Shown here piece by piece: positions 15,788 through 25,441 of a DNA stretch of 64,000 bases. The notes beneath the pieces were generated by a model, which was not told where the DNA came from, ran no database searches, and worked only from the letters and a program-made list of their open reading frames with translations. The DNA comes from JANJUO01 sp942492935. Its GTDB lineage: Bacteria; Bacteroidota; Ignavibacteria; Kapaibacteriales; UBA2268. The stretch spans positions 62,001 to 126,000 of the forward strand of contig OW818654.1 of assembly GCA_942492935.1 (NCBI GenBank), in the 5' to 3' direction. Position 1 is the first letter of the stretch; each line of letters starts with the position of its first letter. A program made the position numbers and the translations under genes.

Positions 15788-18625
15788 ATGAGTAATTTTT
15801 ACAAAATATTAATGGCGGTTGTAGCGGTTGCTATTTCAATCACATTATTGACTGCATTGCCAACATCAACTGGAACACTAACCAGTAGAACGCTGACATT
15901 TTCAAAATCAAAGGGTACTACATTAGTTCCCGCAAACATGATGTATCTTCAAGGAGATTCAATTTATATTTCAAGTATAGAAATTAATGGTACTTGGAAA
16001 GCAAAGCCATGGCCCTACGAAGCAATGGCGTGGTTGAAAGACAAAACATCAGACAATCCATTAGCATCTTTGGATTGGACAGGTATAGATTTGGATTCAA
16101 CTTGGGCTTGCTCTGATATGGGTAGTGGAGTAGGTAAATACACAATTAACAAAAAATATACTCAAGAGTATAATACAGGCAAATGGTCGAATCCAGCATT
16201 AACAGGTTTTCTTGCTCAAAATAGTGCTTATACTGTAGATGTTTACACTGTAGCCGGTGGCAATGCTACATTGGCAAAAACAGTTAAATTTGACAAAGCA
16301 AATAACGATACAAATTTTTCAAGAGTGTTATATGAAGTATCTTATGTAGCAGAAGGTCGTGGTAGTTATCCTATTAATGAAGCAAAAAGACCAGATTCTT
16401 TGGTTACAGCAACTGTACAATCAAGAATTTATTTGAGAAATGGTTTATCAAATGCATGGTTTAATATACCAGATGGCACTGATTCAATTAAATATGTTTT
16501 CAAATCAAAAGATGGCGAATTTGCGTCTATTTCACAAGCAGTTCAAGTATTGTCTTTTGAAGAAGTTGGTTTTAATCCTGAAGTAAAAATCGTAACTCCT
16601 TTGCCAACAGAGGGCTATTATAATCCTGGCGATACGCTTGAAATTGCAATTGACATCAAGGATAATGCAGGAAATATTATTGACTGGGTAAACAATGGTG
16701 CAAATTTAGGCACTCCAAGAATTGAAGTATTGCTTTCTGGTCCAAAAGATGATTATGCTCAAATATTTACTAATAGATATATTTATAATAATGGTTTTCA
16801 ATATGATTCAGTATCTAAAGCTAAATATAATAGCAATAAAGTAAAAATGGTAATTCCAGATGTATTGCCTAATGGTGCTGGTACTTATACAATTTTTGTT
16901 GGTGGCAGAAGAACTCTTGGTGCAAATTACCAAAAAGTATCATTAACTGATGTGCAAATTGGTTCTAATGTAGTTAAGAACATTAATTTCACAAGTCAAG
17001 ATGTAAATCAATCATGTTCAAAATGTCATGGTTTTGACGGTCCAGCACTGCATCACTCAGCTTCTGGAGTTGAAGAATGTTTGCCTTGCCATACTAAAAC
17101 ATTTAGAACTGGAGTTGGCTTTGATGAAATTGTACATAATGCACATAGAATGATTGTTGACCACGAAGAAAATTTACCTGTTGAAAATTGTAACCAATGC
17201 CACTTGAATGGTTCAGAAAATAAATTTGGTAAAGAAGCAGAAACAGCTTGCAAAGCATGCCATCCAGTTATTCCTTATATGCCTTTAGACCATTTCGAAA
17301 ATGTTCCTTTGTATTCTGCAACTGGTAAAAGTTGTGCATCTTCGAATTGTCATGCTGGTGGTAATATAGGTGTTTTCAAAAATATTCCAGAAACACATGC
17401 CGCTTTGAAAACAAAATATGTTGGTGGAAATGTTGCTGCGAAAAAATCATCAAGTGATATTCCTCTCGATGCTTTTGATATACCACAATGGAATCAAACA
17501 GGTAGTGTTACAACTTTAGATGGTATTGAATTAAAATTCTTCTATACTAATACAGATATTATTATCAGAGCAGAATGGACTGATGGACATAGTGGATATG
17601 ACGGTCCTTCAGCAGGTTCTTTGAGCGTTGCAAGAAATCAATGGAGTTTTGACGGAACAAGTTGGAAAAAATCAGGTAATGAAGATAGATTAGCATTCTT
17701 ATGGCAAATGGATAGCCCACTTGGTGCATCTTGTGCTTTAAGTTGCCATGGTACAAGTTACTTTAATGCAACAGCTGGACACTCTACTGGAATGACTTCA
17801 TTAAGTTCAAATCCTACTGGTAAAATTGACAATTGGCATTGGAAAGCACAAAGAACTATGCCTGTTGATTTTGTTGATGATGGATATTGGGATAATGCAG
17901 GTAGAAAATCTGATGCTACAACAGCTGGTTATTTTGGTAAAGACAATCAAACAACAGATGGAAAATTACCAGCTAAAATGGCAAAAGATGCATCAAATAA
18001 TTCAAAACCATATATTATGGAAAGCGAAACGACTGATTTTGTTGCTGATGGCTTCAAAGCAGGTGATAAATTATTTGGATATTATGTTAATGATGGTACT
18101 CAACCAATTATCACTGGTAGTCGTTCAGATGTAAGAGCTAAAGCAAGATTTAACGAAACTACTAAGAAATGGACAGTTATTTTCAAACGTGCTTTAAATA
18201 CAACTAATACCGATGATGCAGTATTTGATATTAACAAAACCATCGAATTTACTGTAGCAAAAATGGATAATGAAGGTTCAAAACATGCTGCTCAAGGTGT
18301 AGATATTGGTGTATATAAACTTTCATTCTCAACTGATGTTGTTTCTGTTGAAAAGCAAATTGAAGCAGTGAATGATATTAAAGTTTATCCAAATCCAATT
18401 CAAAGTGAAAGCAATATTTCCTTCACAATTGAAAAAACTAACTTTGTAAATCTTGTTTTAATTGATGCAAAGGGTAATGTTGTTTCTACTTTAGTTAATA
18501 AAGTAATGAATCCAGGTAGTTATAATATTCCATTGAATAATATGTATTTATCAAGTGGTATGTATTATATGCAACTTTATGCAGGTGAAAAGAAGTATAT
18601 GAAACCTGTTGCTATTATCAAGTAA
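15788..18625 (+). CDS. T9SS-secreted multihaem c-type cytochrome with ethylbenzene-dehydrogenase-like haem domain
   Basis: The protein (about 945 aa) has a signal peptide, then an N-terminal beta-rich region. Counting from this start, four CXXCH sites follow (CSKCH about 410, CLPCH 431, CNQCH 468, CKACH 488), with a CX4CH site (CASSNCH) near 516. Residues about 555-850 resemble an EB_dh-type haem-binding domain and contain a CX3CH site (CALSCH near 649). The last about 80 residues are a T9SS type A sorting domain (IKVYPNPIQSES ... SSGMYYMQL). The protein should therefore be displayed at or released from the cell surface carrying several haems, which suggests extracellular electron transfer or a surface redox role. 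I prefer the ATG at 15788; an ATG at 15782 is only 3 nt from the GGA. Confidence 0.87.
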   Translation: MSNFYKILMAVVAVAISITLLTALPTSTGTLTSRTLTFSKSKGTTLVPANMMYLQGDSIYISSIEINGTWKAKPWPYEAMAWLKDKTSDNPLASLDWTGIDLDSTWACSDMGSGVGKYTINKKYTQEYNTGKWSNPALTGFLAQNSAYTVDVYTVAGGNATLAKTVKFDKANNDTNFSRVLYEVSYVAEGRGSYPINEAKRPDSLVTATVQSRIYLRNGLSNAWFNIPDGTDSIKYVFKSKDGEFASISQAVQVLSFEEVGFNPEVKIVTPLPTEGYYNPGDTLEIAIDIKDNAGNIIDWVNNGANLGTPRIEVLLSGPKDDYAQIFTNRYIYNNGFQYDSVSKAKYNSNKVKMVIPDVLPNGAGTYTIFVGGRRTLGANYQKVSLTDVQIGSNVVKNINFTSQDVNQSCSKCHGFDGPALHHSASGVEECLPCHTKTFRTGVGFDEIVHNAHRMIVDHEENLPVENCNQCHLNGSENKFGKEAETACKACHPVIPYMPLDHFENVPLYSATGKSCASSNCHAGGNIGVFKNIPETHAALKTKYVGGNVAAKKSSSDIPLDAFDIPQWNQTGSVTTLDGIELKFFYTNTDIIIRAEWTDGHSGYDGPSAGSLSVARNQWSFDGTSWKKSGNEDRLAFLWQMDSPLGASCALSCHGTSYFNATAGHSTGMTSLSSNPTGKIDNWHWKAQRTMPVDFVDDGYWDNAGRKSDATTAGYFGKDNQTTDGKLPAKMAKDASNNSKPYIMESETTDFVADGFKAGDKLFGYYVNDGTQPIITGSRSDVRAKARFNETTKKWTVIFKRALNTTNTDDAVFDINKTIEFTVAKMDNEGSKHAAQGVDIGVYKLSFSTDVVSVEKQIEAVNDIKVYPNPIQSESNISFTIEKTNFVNLVLIDAKGNVVSTLVNKVMNPGSYNIPLNNMYLSSGMYYMQLYAGEKKYMKPVAIIK

Positions 18626-18709
18626 TTTGTTTTTATATTGTAAACAAATGAGTTATAAGATTTCGTTGTTCATTGTAAAAGATTAAATTTAGTCTAATAT
18701 TTAATTGTA

Positions 18710-18756
18710 AAATCCCCCATTTCCCCCTTTATCAAAGGGGGATTTAAGGGGGATTT
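18710..18756. repeat. CCCCC/GGGGG imperfect hairpin
   Basis: AATCCCCCATTTCCCCCTTT pairs imperfectly with AAAGGGGGATTTAAGGGGG around an ATC loop. This is a dispersed-repeat type, possibly contributing to termination. Confidence 0.6.
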
Positions 18757-18810
18757 GAAAATTTATCAATGAGTTTTTTGTCTATTGTTCATTTAGGAAA
18801 TTTTATCAAA

Positions 18811-18841
18811 AGTCCGAAACTTTACTGTTTCGGGCTTTTTT
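18811..18841 (+). terminator. Intrinsic terminator for the cytochrome gene
   Basis: The GTCCGAAAC/GTTTCGGGC stem with a TTTACT loop is followed by TTTTTT. Confidence 0.85.
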
Positions 18842-18844
18842 AAT

Positions 18845-18878
18845 ATAAAAAAACCTACTCTTCTGAGCAGGTTTTTTT
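18845..18878 (-). terminator. Bidirectional terminator before the E2 gene
   Basis: AAAAAAACCTACTC and GAGCAGGTTTTTTT form a stem with a TTCT loop and one mismatch. The A-run and T-run flanks allow function in both directions; it lies between convergent genes. Confidence 0.8.
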
Positions 18879-18901
18879 GGATAATTATTTATTAGTGCTA
18901 A

Positions 18902-20626
18902 TTAAAGAACTATTGTATTTTCGTTCATAGATTCCAAACTCTTTACCATCGCTGCAAGTGCTTGTCCTGCAAGCATACCGTCAATTACTCTGTGGTCATA
19001 AGTAATTGAAACATACATCATATTGCGAACAAGAATTAAATCATTTCCATCAATTTCTTTTACCATAGGGCGTTTTTTGATTGCTCCTACGCCAAATATA
19101 CCGCATTGTGGCTGATTGATTACAGGAGTTCCAAACAATGTACCAAAGGTACCAACATTAGTTACTGTAAAAGTACCTCCTTGAATATCATCTGGACTTA
19201 ATTTCTTAGTTCTTGCTCTCGTTGATAAATCATAGATTGCTCTCGCAATTCCGGTAATATTTAATATTTCAGAATTTTTAATAACAGGTACAATCAAGTT
19301 TCCATCTGGTAAGGCAGTTGCCATTCCAAGATTTATTCTCTTATGTCTAATTATATTTTTGCCATCAACACTAACATTAATCATTGGGAATTGTTTTATT
19401 GCATCTATAGCAGCTTTTGCAAAAAACGGAGTATAAGTTAATTTAAAACCTTCGCGTTTTTCAAATGAATCTTTATATTTTTCTCTATATCTAACAATAT
19501 TTGTAACATCAACTTCAGCAACACTTGTAACATGGGCAGAAGTATGTTTAGAATATACCATGTGGTCAGAAATCAGCTGACGGATTCTATCCATTGGAAT
19601 AATTTCTGTATCTTCACCAGAGAATGTGTATGATGGTGCTTTAGCGGCAACTGGTGTAGCTTTAGGTGCTTCTTTTACAATTGGTTTTTCGGCAACAACT
19701 GGCTTTGGTGCTTCAACAGCTGCTTTTACAGCTACTGGAGCAGGAATAATAGTTCCTCTTGTTGCAATATACTTCAATAAATCATCTTTTGTGATTCTAC
19801 CTTCATCGCCACTACCAACTACAGTTTCTAATTCCTCAAGTGAAATCTTATTTTCTTCAGCAATATTACGAACAATAGGAGAGAAGAATTTTTCGCCTTT
19901 TCGTGGAGGAATTACCATTGTTGTACCGGTTGCAACTGATGCTGGGGCAGATGTAGTAACTGTAGTTGCAGGTGCAGGAGTTGCAATAGCTACTTCAGGA
20001 GTTGATACAGCAACAACAGGAGCAGATGTAACAGCACCCCCAGAGGAAATTCTTGCAATTACACTACCAACTTCTACAGTTTCGCCTTCAGGAACAATGA
20101 TTTCAGCCATAACACCTGCAACAGGTGATGGTACTTCAGTATCAACTTTATCTGTAGAAATTTCTAATATCATTTCATCACGTTCTACAGTTTCTCCAAC
20201 TTTTTTGAGCCACTTGATTACAGTACCTTCTTGCAATGACTCACCCATTTTAGGCATTACAACATCTGTAAGATTGCCCCCAGAAACAACTGTAGCTTGT
20301 TGAACTGGCTTTGCAGCAGGTTCTGGTAATGTTTCAGCTTTTACTTCAACTACAGGTGCAGGAACTGGTTCAGAAACTTTTGCATTAGCATCAGTTTCAA
20401 TAATTGCAATAACAGTACCTACTTCAACAGTCTCGCCTTCTCCATAAACTAATTCAGCAATCACTCCTGCATTGGGAGATGGTACTTCAGTATCTACTTT
20501 GTCAGTAGAAATTTCAAGAATCATTTCATCTCTATCAACTGATTCACCAACTTTTTTAAGCCATTTAATAATAGTGCCTTCTTGCAGGGATTCTCCCATT
20601 TTGGGCATAACAACTTCAATTTTCAT
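18902..20626 (-). CDS. 2-oxo acid dehydrogenase E2, dihydrolipoamide acyltransferase with two lipoyl domains
   Basis: This core enzyme of a 2-oxo acid dehydrogenase complex carries acyl groups on lipoyl lysines to CoA. Two nearly identical lipoyl domains are visible, with lipoyl lysines K43 and K159 in EISTDKVDTEVPSP. They are separated by Pro/Ala/Val-rich linkers. A peripheral subunit-binding domain lies at about 246-287 (FFSPIVRNIAEEN ... GRITKDDLLKYI). The catalytic domain ends with TYDHRVIDG (H545, D549). The length is 574 aa. E1 and E3 genes are not adjacent, so pyruvate, 2-oxoglutarate or branched-chain specificity cannot be assigned. Confidence 0.9.
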   Translation of the reverse strand: MKIEVVMPKMGESLQEGTIIKWLKKVGESVDRDEMILEISTDKVDTEVPSPNAGVIAELVYGEGETVEVGTVIAIIETDANAKVSEPVPAPVVEVKAETLPEPAAKPVQQATVVSGGNLTDVVMPKMGESLQEGTVIKWLKKVGETVERDEMILEISTDKVDTEVPSPVAGVMAEIIVPEGETVEVGSVIARISSGGAVTSAPVVAVSTPEVAIATPAPATTVTTSAPASVATGTTMVIPPRKGEKFFSPIVRNIAEENKISLEELETVVGSGDEGRITKDDLLKYIATRGTIIPAPVAVKAAVEAPKPVVAEKPIVKEAPKATPVAAKAPSYTFSGEDTEIIPMDRIRQLISDHMVYSKHTSAHVTSVAEVDVTNIVRYREKYKDSFEKREGFKLTYTPFFAKAAIDAIKQFPMINVSVDGKNIIRHKRINLGMATALPDGNLIVPVIKNSEILNITGIARAIYDLSTRARTKKLSPDDIQGGTFTVTNVGTFGTLFGTPVINQPQCGIFGVGAIKKRPMVKEIDGNDLILVRNMMYVSITYDHRVIDGMLAGQALAAMVKSLESMNENTIVL

Positions 20627-20746
20627 TGAAAAACTCCAAAAGAATTTATTGAATTTTAAATATAATAATTAACAGAATAAAATAAAAAAAACGAATTTAT
20701 ACAAAAATATAAATTCGTTTTAATCAACTATTTATTTTTAATAAAT

Positions 20747-21463
20747 TTACGGCTTTTTAAATTTAGCGTCATCAATAGGAATATTATAAGAAATATTAGT
20801 TATTTCCATTTTTGAAAGCAAACTACCAGAAGCATAAGTCTCCATAAATTTTGGATAATACAACCCATCTTTTTTGCCATATTGCTTAATAATTACATAA
20901 ACATCAGTTCCTTCTGTTTTTGATTCAATTTTATAAATCAAATTTGTAATTGCATCAATATAAAATGTACTAACATCTTTTTTGTCGTCTGTAACTTTAA
21001 CTTTATTACATTTCTTGTCATCAACATCAACAATACCAAGTTCTTCACAAACATAACCTAAGTTTTTCCAATTACTGAAAAAATCAAAATTTGATGATTG
21101 CTTAAGTTGGTCTTTTATCATATTAAATTGTTCTTTAGGAATATCCTGTACTCCACCTGCCATAGGATTGACCATCCAGCCCTTATCTCCTTCAATTGCC
21201 ATCTTAATATTCATACCCATAACTGTCTGTTCAGCATAGAATTTTGAATTATCCTTAGTCCAAATTTTCATATCAATCGCCATAGTTTGACCACCTTGAT
21301 ACATAGTGTTTTTCATTTCTAAATATGATGATTTAACACCATCAAATTTCTCTTTCCCACCACTTGCTTTCACAACCTGGTCAAGTATTCCACAATTTTG
21401 GGAATAAGATGCTGTAGTAAATGCAACCAAAATGATTGCCATTAATAGATTTTTAATCTTCAT
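20747..21463 (-). CDS. Exported LolA-like protein (outer-membrane lipoprotein-sorting-like fold)
   Basis: The protein (238 aa) has a clear signal peptide (MKIKNLLMAIILVAFTTASYS, cleavage near SQN). The body follows the pattern of LolA/LolB-like periplasmic carriers: an N-terminal helix with KASGGKEKFDGVKS, a long series of antiparallel strands (MKIWTKDNSKFYAEQ, KGWMVNPMAGG), and a late KVTDDKKDVSTFYIDAITNLIYKIE segment. Such proteins bind acyl chains or lipoproteins, but the partner here is unknown. It is 29 bp downstream of a related gene and forms an operon with it and thyX. Confidence 0.72.
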   Translation of the reverse strand: MKIKNLLMAIILVAFTTASYSQNCGILDQVVKASGGKEKFDGVKSSYLEMKNTMYQGGQTMAIDMKIWTKDNSKFYAEQTVMGMNIKMAIEGDKGWMVNPMAGGVQDIPKEQFNMIKDQLKQSSNFDFFSNWKNLGYVCEELGIVDVDDKKCNKVKVTDDKKDVSTFYIDAITNLIYKIESKTEGTDVYVIIKQYGKKDGLYYPKFMETYASGSLLSKMEITNISYNIPIDDAKFKKP

Positions 21464-21492
21464 TATTATAATTCCAAAAATATTAAAAAAAA

Positions 21493-22194
21493 TTATTGTT
21501 TTCTAAAATCAAATGCTCTTAATTCTGGGCTTGGCATAGCACTATCAAGATAAATTGTGCTTTTGTCTTCTGGTAAAAATATTTCAATTTTATGAGGAAT
21601 TTTTACACCCTCAATTGTTTTATAGTCATAATAGTAATAATCAACCAATATTTCAAATCCTTGATAAGGTTCAATTACTGAATAACGAATCAAGTTAGTA
21701 TCTATTTCTGATATATATGCATCTGAAGTTATACCAGATTGATTTGTTACTATGTATAATTTACAAGGAATATTTCCAACTTTTACATTTTCTTTGAATT
21801 TAAAAGAAAATTTATTGACTGAATCTTCGTAAAAAGGAGTACAAACTACATTTCTAAATCGAAAAATATCTGTTTTAATTTCATCATTCATAGGTAATCC
21901 TTGCAATTTTCCAGACCTTACCCATCCTTTAACTCCATCAAATACGGAATTATCTTGAGAGATTGGACCTACTGCATCCATACGCAATAAATATGGAAGA
22001 ATGGTAAAGAAATTGAAAGTAAAAATTACATCTTTTTTTCTTTCGATTTTACCAGTAACATGCCATTTATCAAGTTCCGATAATTTATCAAAACCCTTAT
22101 TTTGCTTGTATTGTGTAATAAATTCATCTGAAGCAAAAATAGATGCACTATTCAGCACTACAATTAAAAATATAATATATCTTATTTTATTCAT
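21493..22194 (-). CDS. Exported LolA-like protein, second of a tandem pair
   Basis: The protein (233 aa) has a signal peptide of about 21 residues (ending IFAS). The body parallels the downstream neighbour: YKQNKGFDKLSELDKWHVTGKI, a DGVKGWV segment, the internal strand pair CKLYIVTN / DAYISEIDTNLIRYSVIE, and a late GVKIPHKIEIFLPED segment. The shared order of motifs suggests an ancient duplication within the LolA-like superfamily. It starts 7 bp after the thyX stop, so it is translated from the thyX transcript. The function is unknown. Confidence 0.68.
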   Translation of the reverse strand: MNKIRYIIFLIVVLNSASIFASDEFITQYKQNKGFDKLSELDKWHVTGKIERKKDVIFTFNFFTILPYLLRMDAVGPISQDNSVFDGVKGWVRSGKLQGLPMNDEIKTDIFRFRNVVCTPFYEDSVNKFSFKFKENVKVGNIPCKLYIVTNQSGITSDAYISEIDTNLIRYSVIEPYQGFEILVDYYYYDYKTIEGVKIPHKIEIFLPEDKSTIYLDSAMPSPELRAFDFRKQ

Positions 22195-22201
22195 ATTAAA
22201 T

Positions 22202-23050
22202 TTATATACGCTTTATTTTGTTGATTTTTTCAATAAATTCATCAAATTCCCTTCCCTTAATTCCTGTCTTCTCCAAATTCTCTTTTGTTAATTCGTAATC
22301 CTGAAGCATAAGTTTCAATGTTTCTATTTCCGCACCTGAAAAAGATACACTATTGAGTACATAGTCTTCAAAAGCAGAATAGGCAAGTGGTACAATCATT
22401 TTAACAATTTCAGCTATTTGCTCAGCATAAACTCTAATTTCATATTGAGCATGATGGTCTAATCTTAATCTAAGGAAATGGAATAGGTTGTGTAAGTCAA
22501 TTTTCCAATACCATTCGGTATAATTAGAAACTGGCAGATTAATCCTTGCTAATTCTCGAGCTAATCCATCGTCTAAAAGAGTATTATATTCTCCAAAAGA
22601 TTTATTTTGAAATTCAGCAATTTGATTTTTAATTGCTTCAGATTTTTCAGTTGAAAAAGGTTCTTCGGCTCTACCTTGTTTATTGGATATGCTTTGTGGT
22701 CTTATTTGACTGAGTTCAGGAATATAGAAATCATCTTTCATTTCTGAATATCTGCCAGAATACTCATTTACATTTGCTGTACGGTGGCGAATCCATTGCC
22801 TTGCGACAAATATAGGTAGCTTTACATGAAATTTAAACTCGACCATCTCAAATGGCGAAGTATGTTTATTTCTCATTAAATAACGTATCAACGACCTATC
22901 TTCGCTTACTGACTTTGTACCTTTGCCATAAGAAACACGTGCTGCCTGCACAATTGCAGCATCATTACCCATAAAATCTATAAGTCTTACAAAACCTTTA
23001 TCAAGAACTCGAAACTCTTTTTCAATTATTTCGTTTATATCATTAGTCAT
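22202..23050 (-). CDS. thyX: FAD-dependent thymidylate synthase ThyX
   Basis: ThyX converts dUMP to dTMP using methylene-THF, FAD and NADPH. The ThyX signature RHRTANVNEYSGRY is at residues 88-101, preceded by NKHTSPFE at 61-68 and followed by a C-terminal segment with LRLDHHAQYEIR. The length of 282 aa is normal for the family. A minus-strand promoter with perfect Bacteroidota spacing lies at 23085-23115, so transcription probably begins about 27 bp upstream of the start and runs into the two LolA-like genes. Confidence 0.95.
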   Translation of the reverse strand: MTNDINEIIEKEFRVLDKGFVRLIDFMGNDAAIVQAARVSYGKGTKSVSEDRSLIRYLMRNKHTSPFEMVEFKFHVKLPIFVARQWIRHRTANVNEYSGRYSEMKDDFYIPELSQIRPQSISNKQGRAEEPFSTEKSEAIKNQIAEFQNKSFGEYNTLLDDGLARELARINLPVSNYTEWYWKIDLHNLFHFLRLRLDHHAQYEIRVYAEQIAEIVKMIVPLAYSAFEDYVLNSVSFSGAEIETLKLMLQDYELTKENLEKTGIKGREFDEFIEKINKIKRI

Positions 23051-23084
23051 TATAATTTTAAAATAATTTAAAAAAAATTAATGA

Positions 23085-23115
23085 CAAAATTAAGTAAAAA
23101 TTTATGAATGACAAA
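23085..23115 (-). promoter_or_regulatory. Consensus promoter for the thyX operon
   Basis: On the minus strand TTTG (23115-23112), 19 nt and TAATTTTG (23092-23085) match the same pattern as the promoters at 15634 and 52057. Confidence 0.65.
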
Positions 23116-23200
23116 GTTTAGAAAATAATAGAATTAACAATTATATGATAAAAAAAATTTTTAAATTGCAATTTGGGAAATAATCAAAAGGAAAAATAAA

Positions 23201-23860
23201 ATGAAAGGGAAATATTTTTTTGGATTAGCATTGATATTAATAGGAGTATTACTATTAATTCAACAAACGGGTATCATTTATCTTGGTAACATTTGGGATT
23301 TTTGGCCCCTACTAATAATTACATTTGGTATAATGCACCTTGCTAACAACCGACATTCATTGACTACAGGACTAATTATTATCGCTATTGGAACTGTATT
23401 TCAAGTTGACCAGTTTGGCTGGATAGATTTTTGGGATTTAATGTTGCCGTTGTTGCTTGTTATAATTGGTTTATCAATGATATTGAAAAAAACTTTTGAA
23501 CCACAAACTAATGATGAAATTGGTGAGGAGCTTAAAATTTCTGTAGCATTTAGTGGAGTAAAAGAAACAATAATGAATAGCAATTTTAAGGGTGGTAGTA
23601 TTTCTGCAGCATTCGGAGGAGTTGAAGTTGATTTGCGGAAAGCAACTATTTCCCCTCAGGGAGCAACAATTGATATAAATGTTGCATTTGGAGGAGTTGA
23701 AATTATTGTACCACCTAATTGGGAAATAGTGATTGTGGGAAGCCCAATTTTTGGAGATATTAAAAATAAATCCTATCCTGTTTATGATTTGAATATGGTC
23801 AAACCAAAAATGGTATTAAATTGTTCGGTTGCATTCGGTGGTATTGAAATAAAGAGTTAG
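23201..23860 (+). CDS. LiaF-like membrane protein (DUF5668 / cell-wall-active antibiotic response C-terminal fold)
   Basis: The first about 95 residues contain four short hydrophobic helices (GLALILIGVLLLIQQTG, FWPLLIITFGIMHL, GLIIIAIGTV, LMLPLLLVIIGLSMI), typical of LiaI/LiaF-like proteins. The C-terminal half has repeated VAFGGVE strands (FSGVKET, AAFGGVEVDLR, VAFGGVEIIVPPNWE, VAFGGIEIKS) of the LiaF beta-helix-like domain. LiaF proteins sense or modulate envelope stress in Firmicutes; the role in Bacteroidota is unclear. No response regulator is adjacent. A terminator follows. Confidence 0.85.
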   Translation: MKGKYFFGLALILIGVLLLIQQTGIIYLGNIWDFWPLLIITFGIMHLANNRHSLTTGLIIIAIGTVFQVDQFGWIDFWDLMLPLLLVIIGLSMILKKTFEPQTNDEIGEELKISVAFSGVKETIMNSNFKGGSISAAFGGVEVDLRKATISPQGATIDINVAFGGVEIIVPPNWEIVIVGSPIFGDIKNKSYPVYDLNMVKPKMVLNCSVAFGGIEIKS

Positions 23861-23873
23861 TATATTCAAAATT

Positions 23874-23911
23874 AACCTTCCGAAAGTTTATAAACTTCGG
23901 AATGGTTTTTT
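23874..23911 (+). terminator. Intrinsic terminator after the LiaF-like gene
   Basis: CCTTCCGAAAGTTT pairs with AAACTTCGGAATGG around a short AT loop, followed by TTTTTT. Confidence 0.8.
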
Positions 23912-23965
23912 AGATTTATATTCATCCGATGGCTTCGAGTCATATTATGAATTTCATATTTACAT

Positions 23966-24101
23966 TTAAGATGTGGCACATCTCTCAGATGTGCCACATC
24001 TTAAGCTTTTGCCAAAAAGGACGCCAACTTAAAAGTGAAACCCATCTAAGACTATACAAAGAATGGTAAGATGTCCAACACTTTCAAAGTGTTGGACATC
24101 T
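23966..24101. repeat. Two long perfect palindromes upstream of eutH
   Basis: At 23966-24004 two 18-bp arms (TTAAGATGTGGCACATCT and its complement) surround a CTC loop. At 24069-24101 lies a copy of the AGATGTCCAACACTTT hairpin. The rest of 23861-24349 is AT-rich; no cobalamin-riboswitch-like element is visible despite the downstream B12 enzyme. Confidence 0.85.
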
Positions 24102-24349
24102 TGTTTCGAAAATGACATAAATCGTAGATGGATTCCTCACTTTGTTATGAAAAAGAAATATGAAAATCATACAAAATAAGCATACCAGTTTGGAACATAA
24201 TGTTTAAGTTCAATAAAAGTAAAAATAATATTTGATTTTTCTATAAAATCTATTTTAATTTTTAATAAAATAAGTTAATTTTGTGGTATTGATTTTTTTG
24301 TTAATTTGAATGTTATAGTTGAAAAATCATAAATTTGTGGATTGAAAAT

Positions 24350-25441
24350 ATGGGAATTAACGACATCATTATTTACCTGATGCTTATTTTTATGGTATTA
24401 GGGGCTTTGGATAAAATATTTGGAAATAAATTCGGTTTAGGCGATAAATTCGATGAAGGATTTATGGCAATGGGACCATTAAGCATTGCAATGCTTGGAA
24501 TTATTTCAATTGCACCTGTTTTGGCAGATGTTTTAGGTTCGATTATAGTCCCTGTATTTTCAATTCTTGGAGCTGACCCTGCTATGTTTGCCGGAACAAT
24601 TCTTGCTAATGATATGGGTGGTTACCCTTTGGCTATGTCTATGGCATTAGATGAGCAATCTGGAAAATTTGCTGGTTTAATACTTGGTTCTATGATGGGA
24701 CCGACAATTGTATTCACAATACCTGTTGCTTTAGGTATAATCAACAAGAAAGATAATCAATTTCTTGCAAGTGGTGTAATGCTTGGTATTATCACAATTC
24801 CTCTTGGTTGTATTGCTGGTGGACTTGTAGCAGGTTTTGGGATTGAGATGATTATAATGAATTTGATTCCAATTCTCATTTTTTCTACAATTTTAGTTGC
24901 TGGATTGTACTTTAAACCAAATATGATGATTTCCGGTTTTGCAAAATTTGGAAAATTATTAATCATTCTAATTACTATAATTACAGTGATTCTTGTAATA
25001 GAAACTTTAACTTCTGTCATCATTATTCCTGGTATGACTCCTATTTGGGAAGGTATCAAAATTGTTGGTTCAATTGCAATTATTCTGATTGGTGCATTTC
25101 CTATGGTTGCCGTAATTACAAGAGTATTAGAAAAACCTTTATTGAAAGTTGGAGATAAACTTGGGATGAATGCAGCTGCTGGAGCAGGTTTAATTGCTAC
25201 ACTTGCAAATGCGATTCCAATGTTAAACTTAGTGAAAGTTATGAATGACAAAGGGAAAATTATGAATATTGCTTTTGCTGTAAGTGCTGCATTTGTGTTT
25301 GGAGACCATCTTGGATTTACAGCAGGTGTTCAACGCGATATGATTTTCCCTGTAATCGTAGGTAAACTTGTTGGTGGTATCACTGCTTTATTACTTGCAT
25401 ATAAAATTGGGGATAAATTCTTAGTGAAAGAAAAAATATGA
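24350..25441 (+). CDS. eutH: Ethanolamine permease EutH
   Basis: EutH is a multi-pass inner-membrane protein that imports ethanolamine. The N-terminal half carries the EutH pattern: GALDKIFGNKFGLGDKFDEG, MGPLSIAMLGIISIAPVLA, then GTILANDMGGYPLAMSMA. About ten hydrophobic segments cover 363 aa, the usual family length. The ATG at 24350 is preceded by GGATTGAAAAT with the spacing seen for other genes here; a TTG at 24335 is in frame but less likely. Its last four bases overlap the start of the ammonia-lyase gene (ATGA), so the transporter and enzyme are coupled. Confidence 0.93.
   Translation: MGINDIIIYLMLIFMVLGALDKIFGNKFGLGDKFDEGFMAMGPLSIAMLGIISIAPVLADVLGSIIVPVFSILGADPAMFAGTILANDMGGYPLAMSMALDEQSGKFAGLILGSMMGPTIVFTIPVALGIINKKDNQFLASGVMLGIITIPLGCIAGGLVAGFGIEMIIMNLIPILIFSTILVAGLYFKPNMMISGFAKFGKLLIILITIITVILVIETLTSVIIIPGMTPIWEGIKIVGSIAIILIGAFPMVAVITRVLEKPLLKVGDKLGMNAAAGAGLIATLANAIPMLNLVKVMNDKGKIMNIAFAVSAAFVFGDHLGFTAGVQRDMIFPVIVGKLVGGITALLLAYKIGDKFLVKEKI

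Noticed and set aside
19626..20303. 225-codon plus-strand ORF opposite the E2 gene
   Set aside because: A shadow of the Pro/Ala/Val-rich linkers and lipoyl domains; Ser/Thr/Ala-rich with no start signal.
23861..24349. Cobalamin riboswitch upstream of the B12-dependent ethanolamine genes
   Set aside because: Looked for a B12-box-like segment and a multi-stem leader; only palindromic repeats and AT-rich DNA are present.
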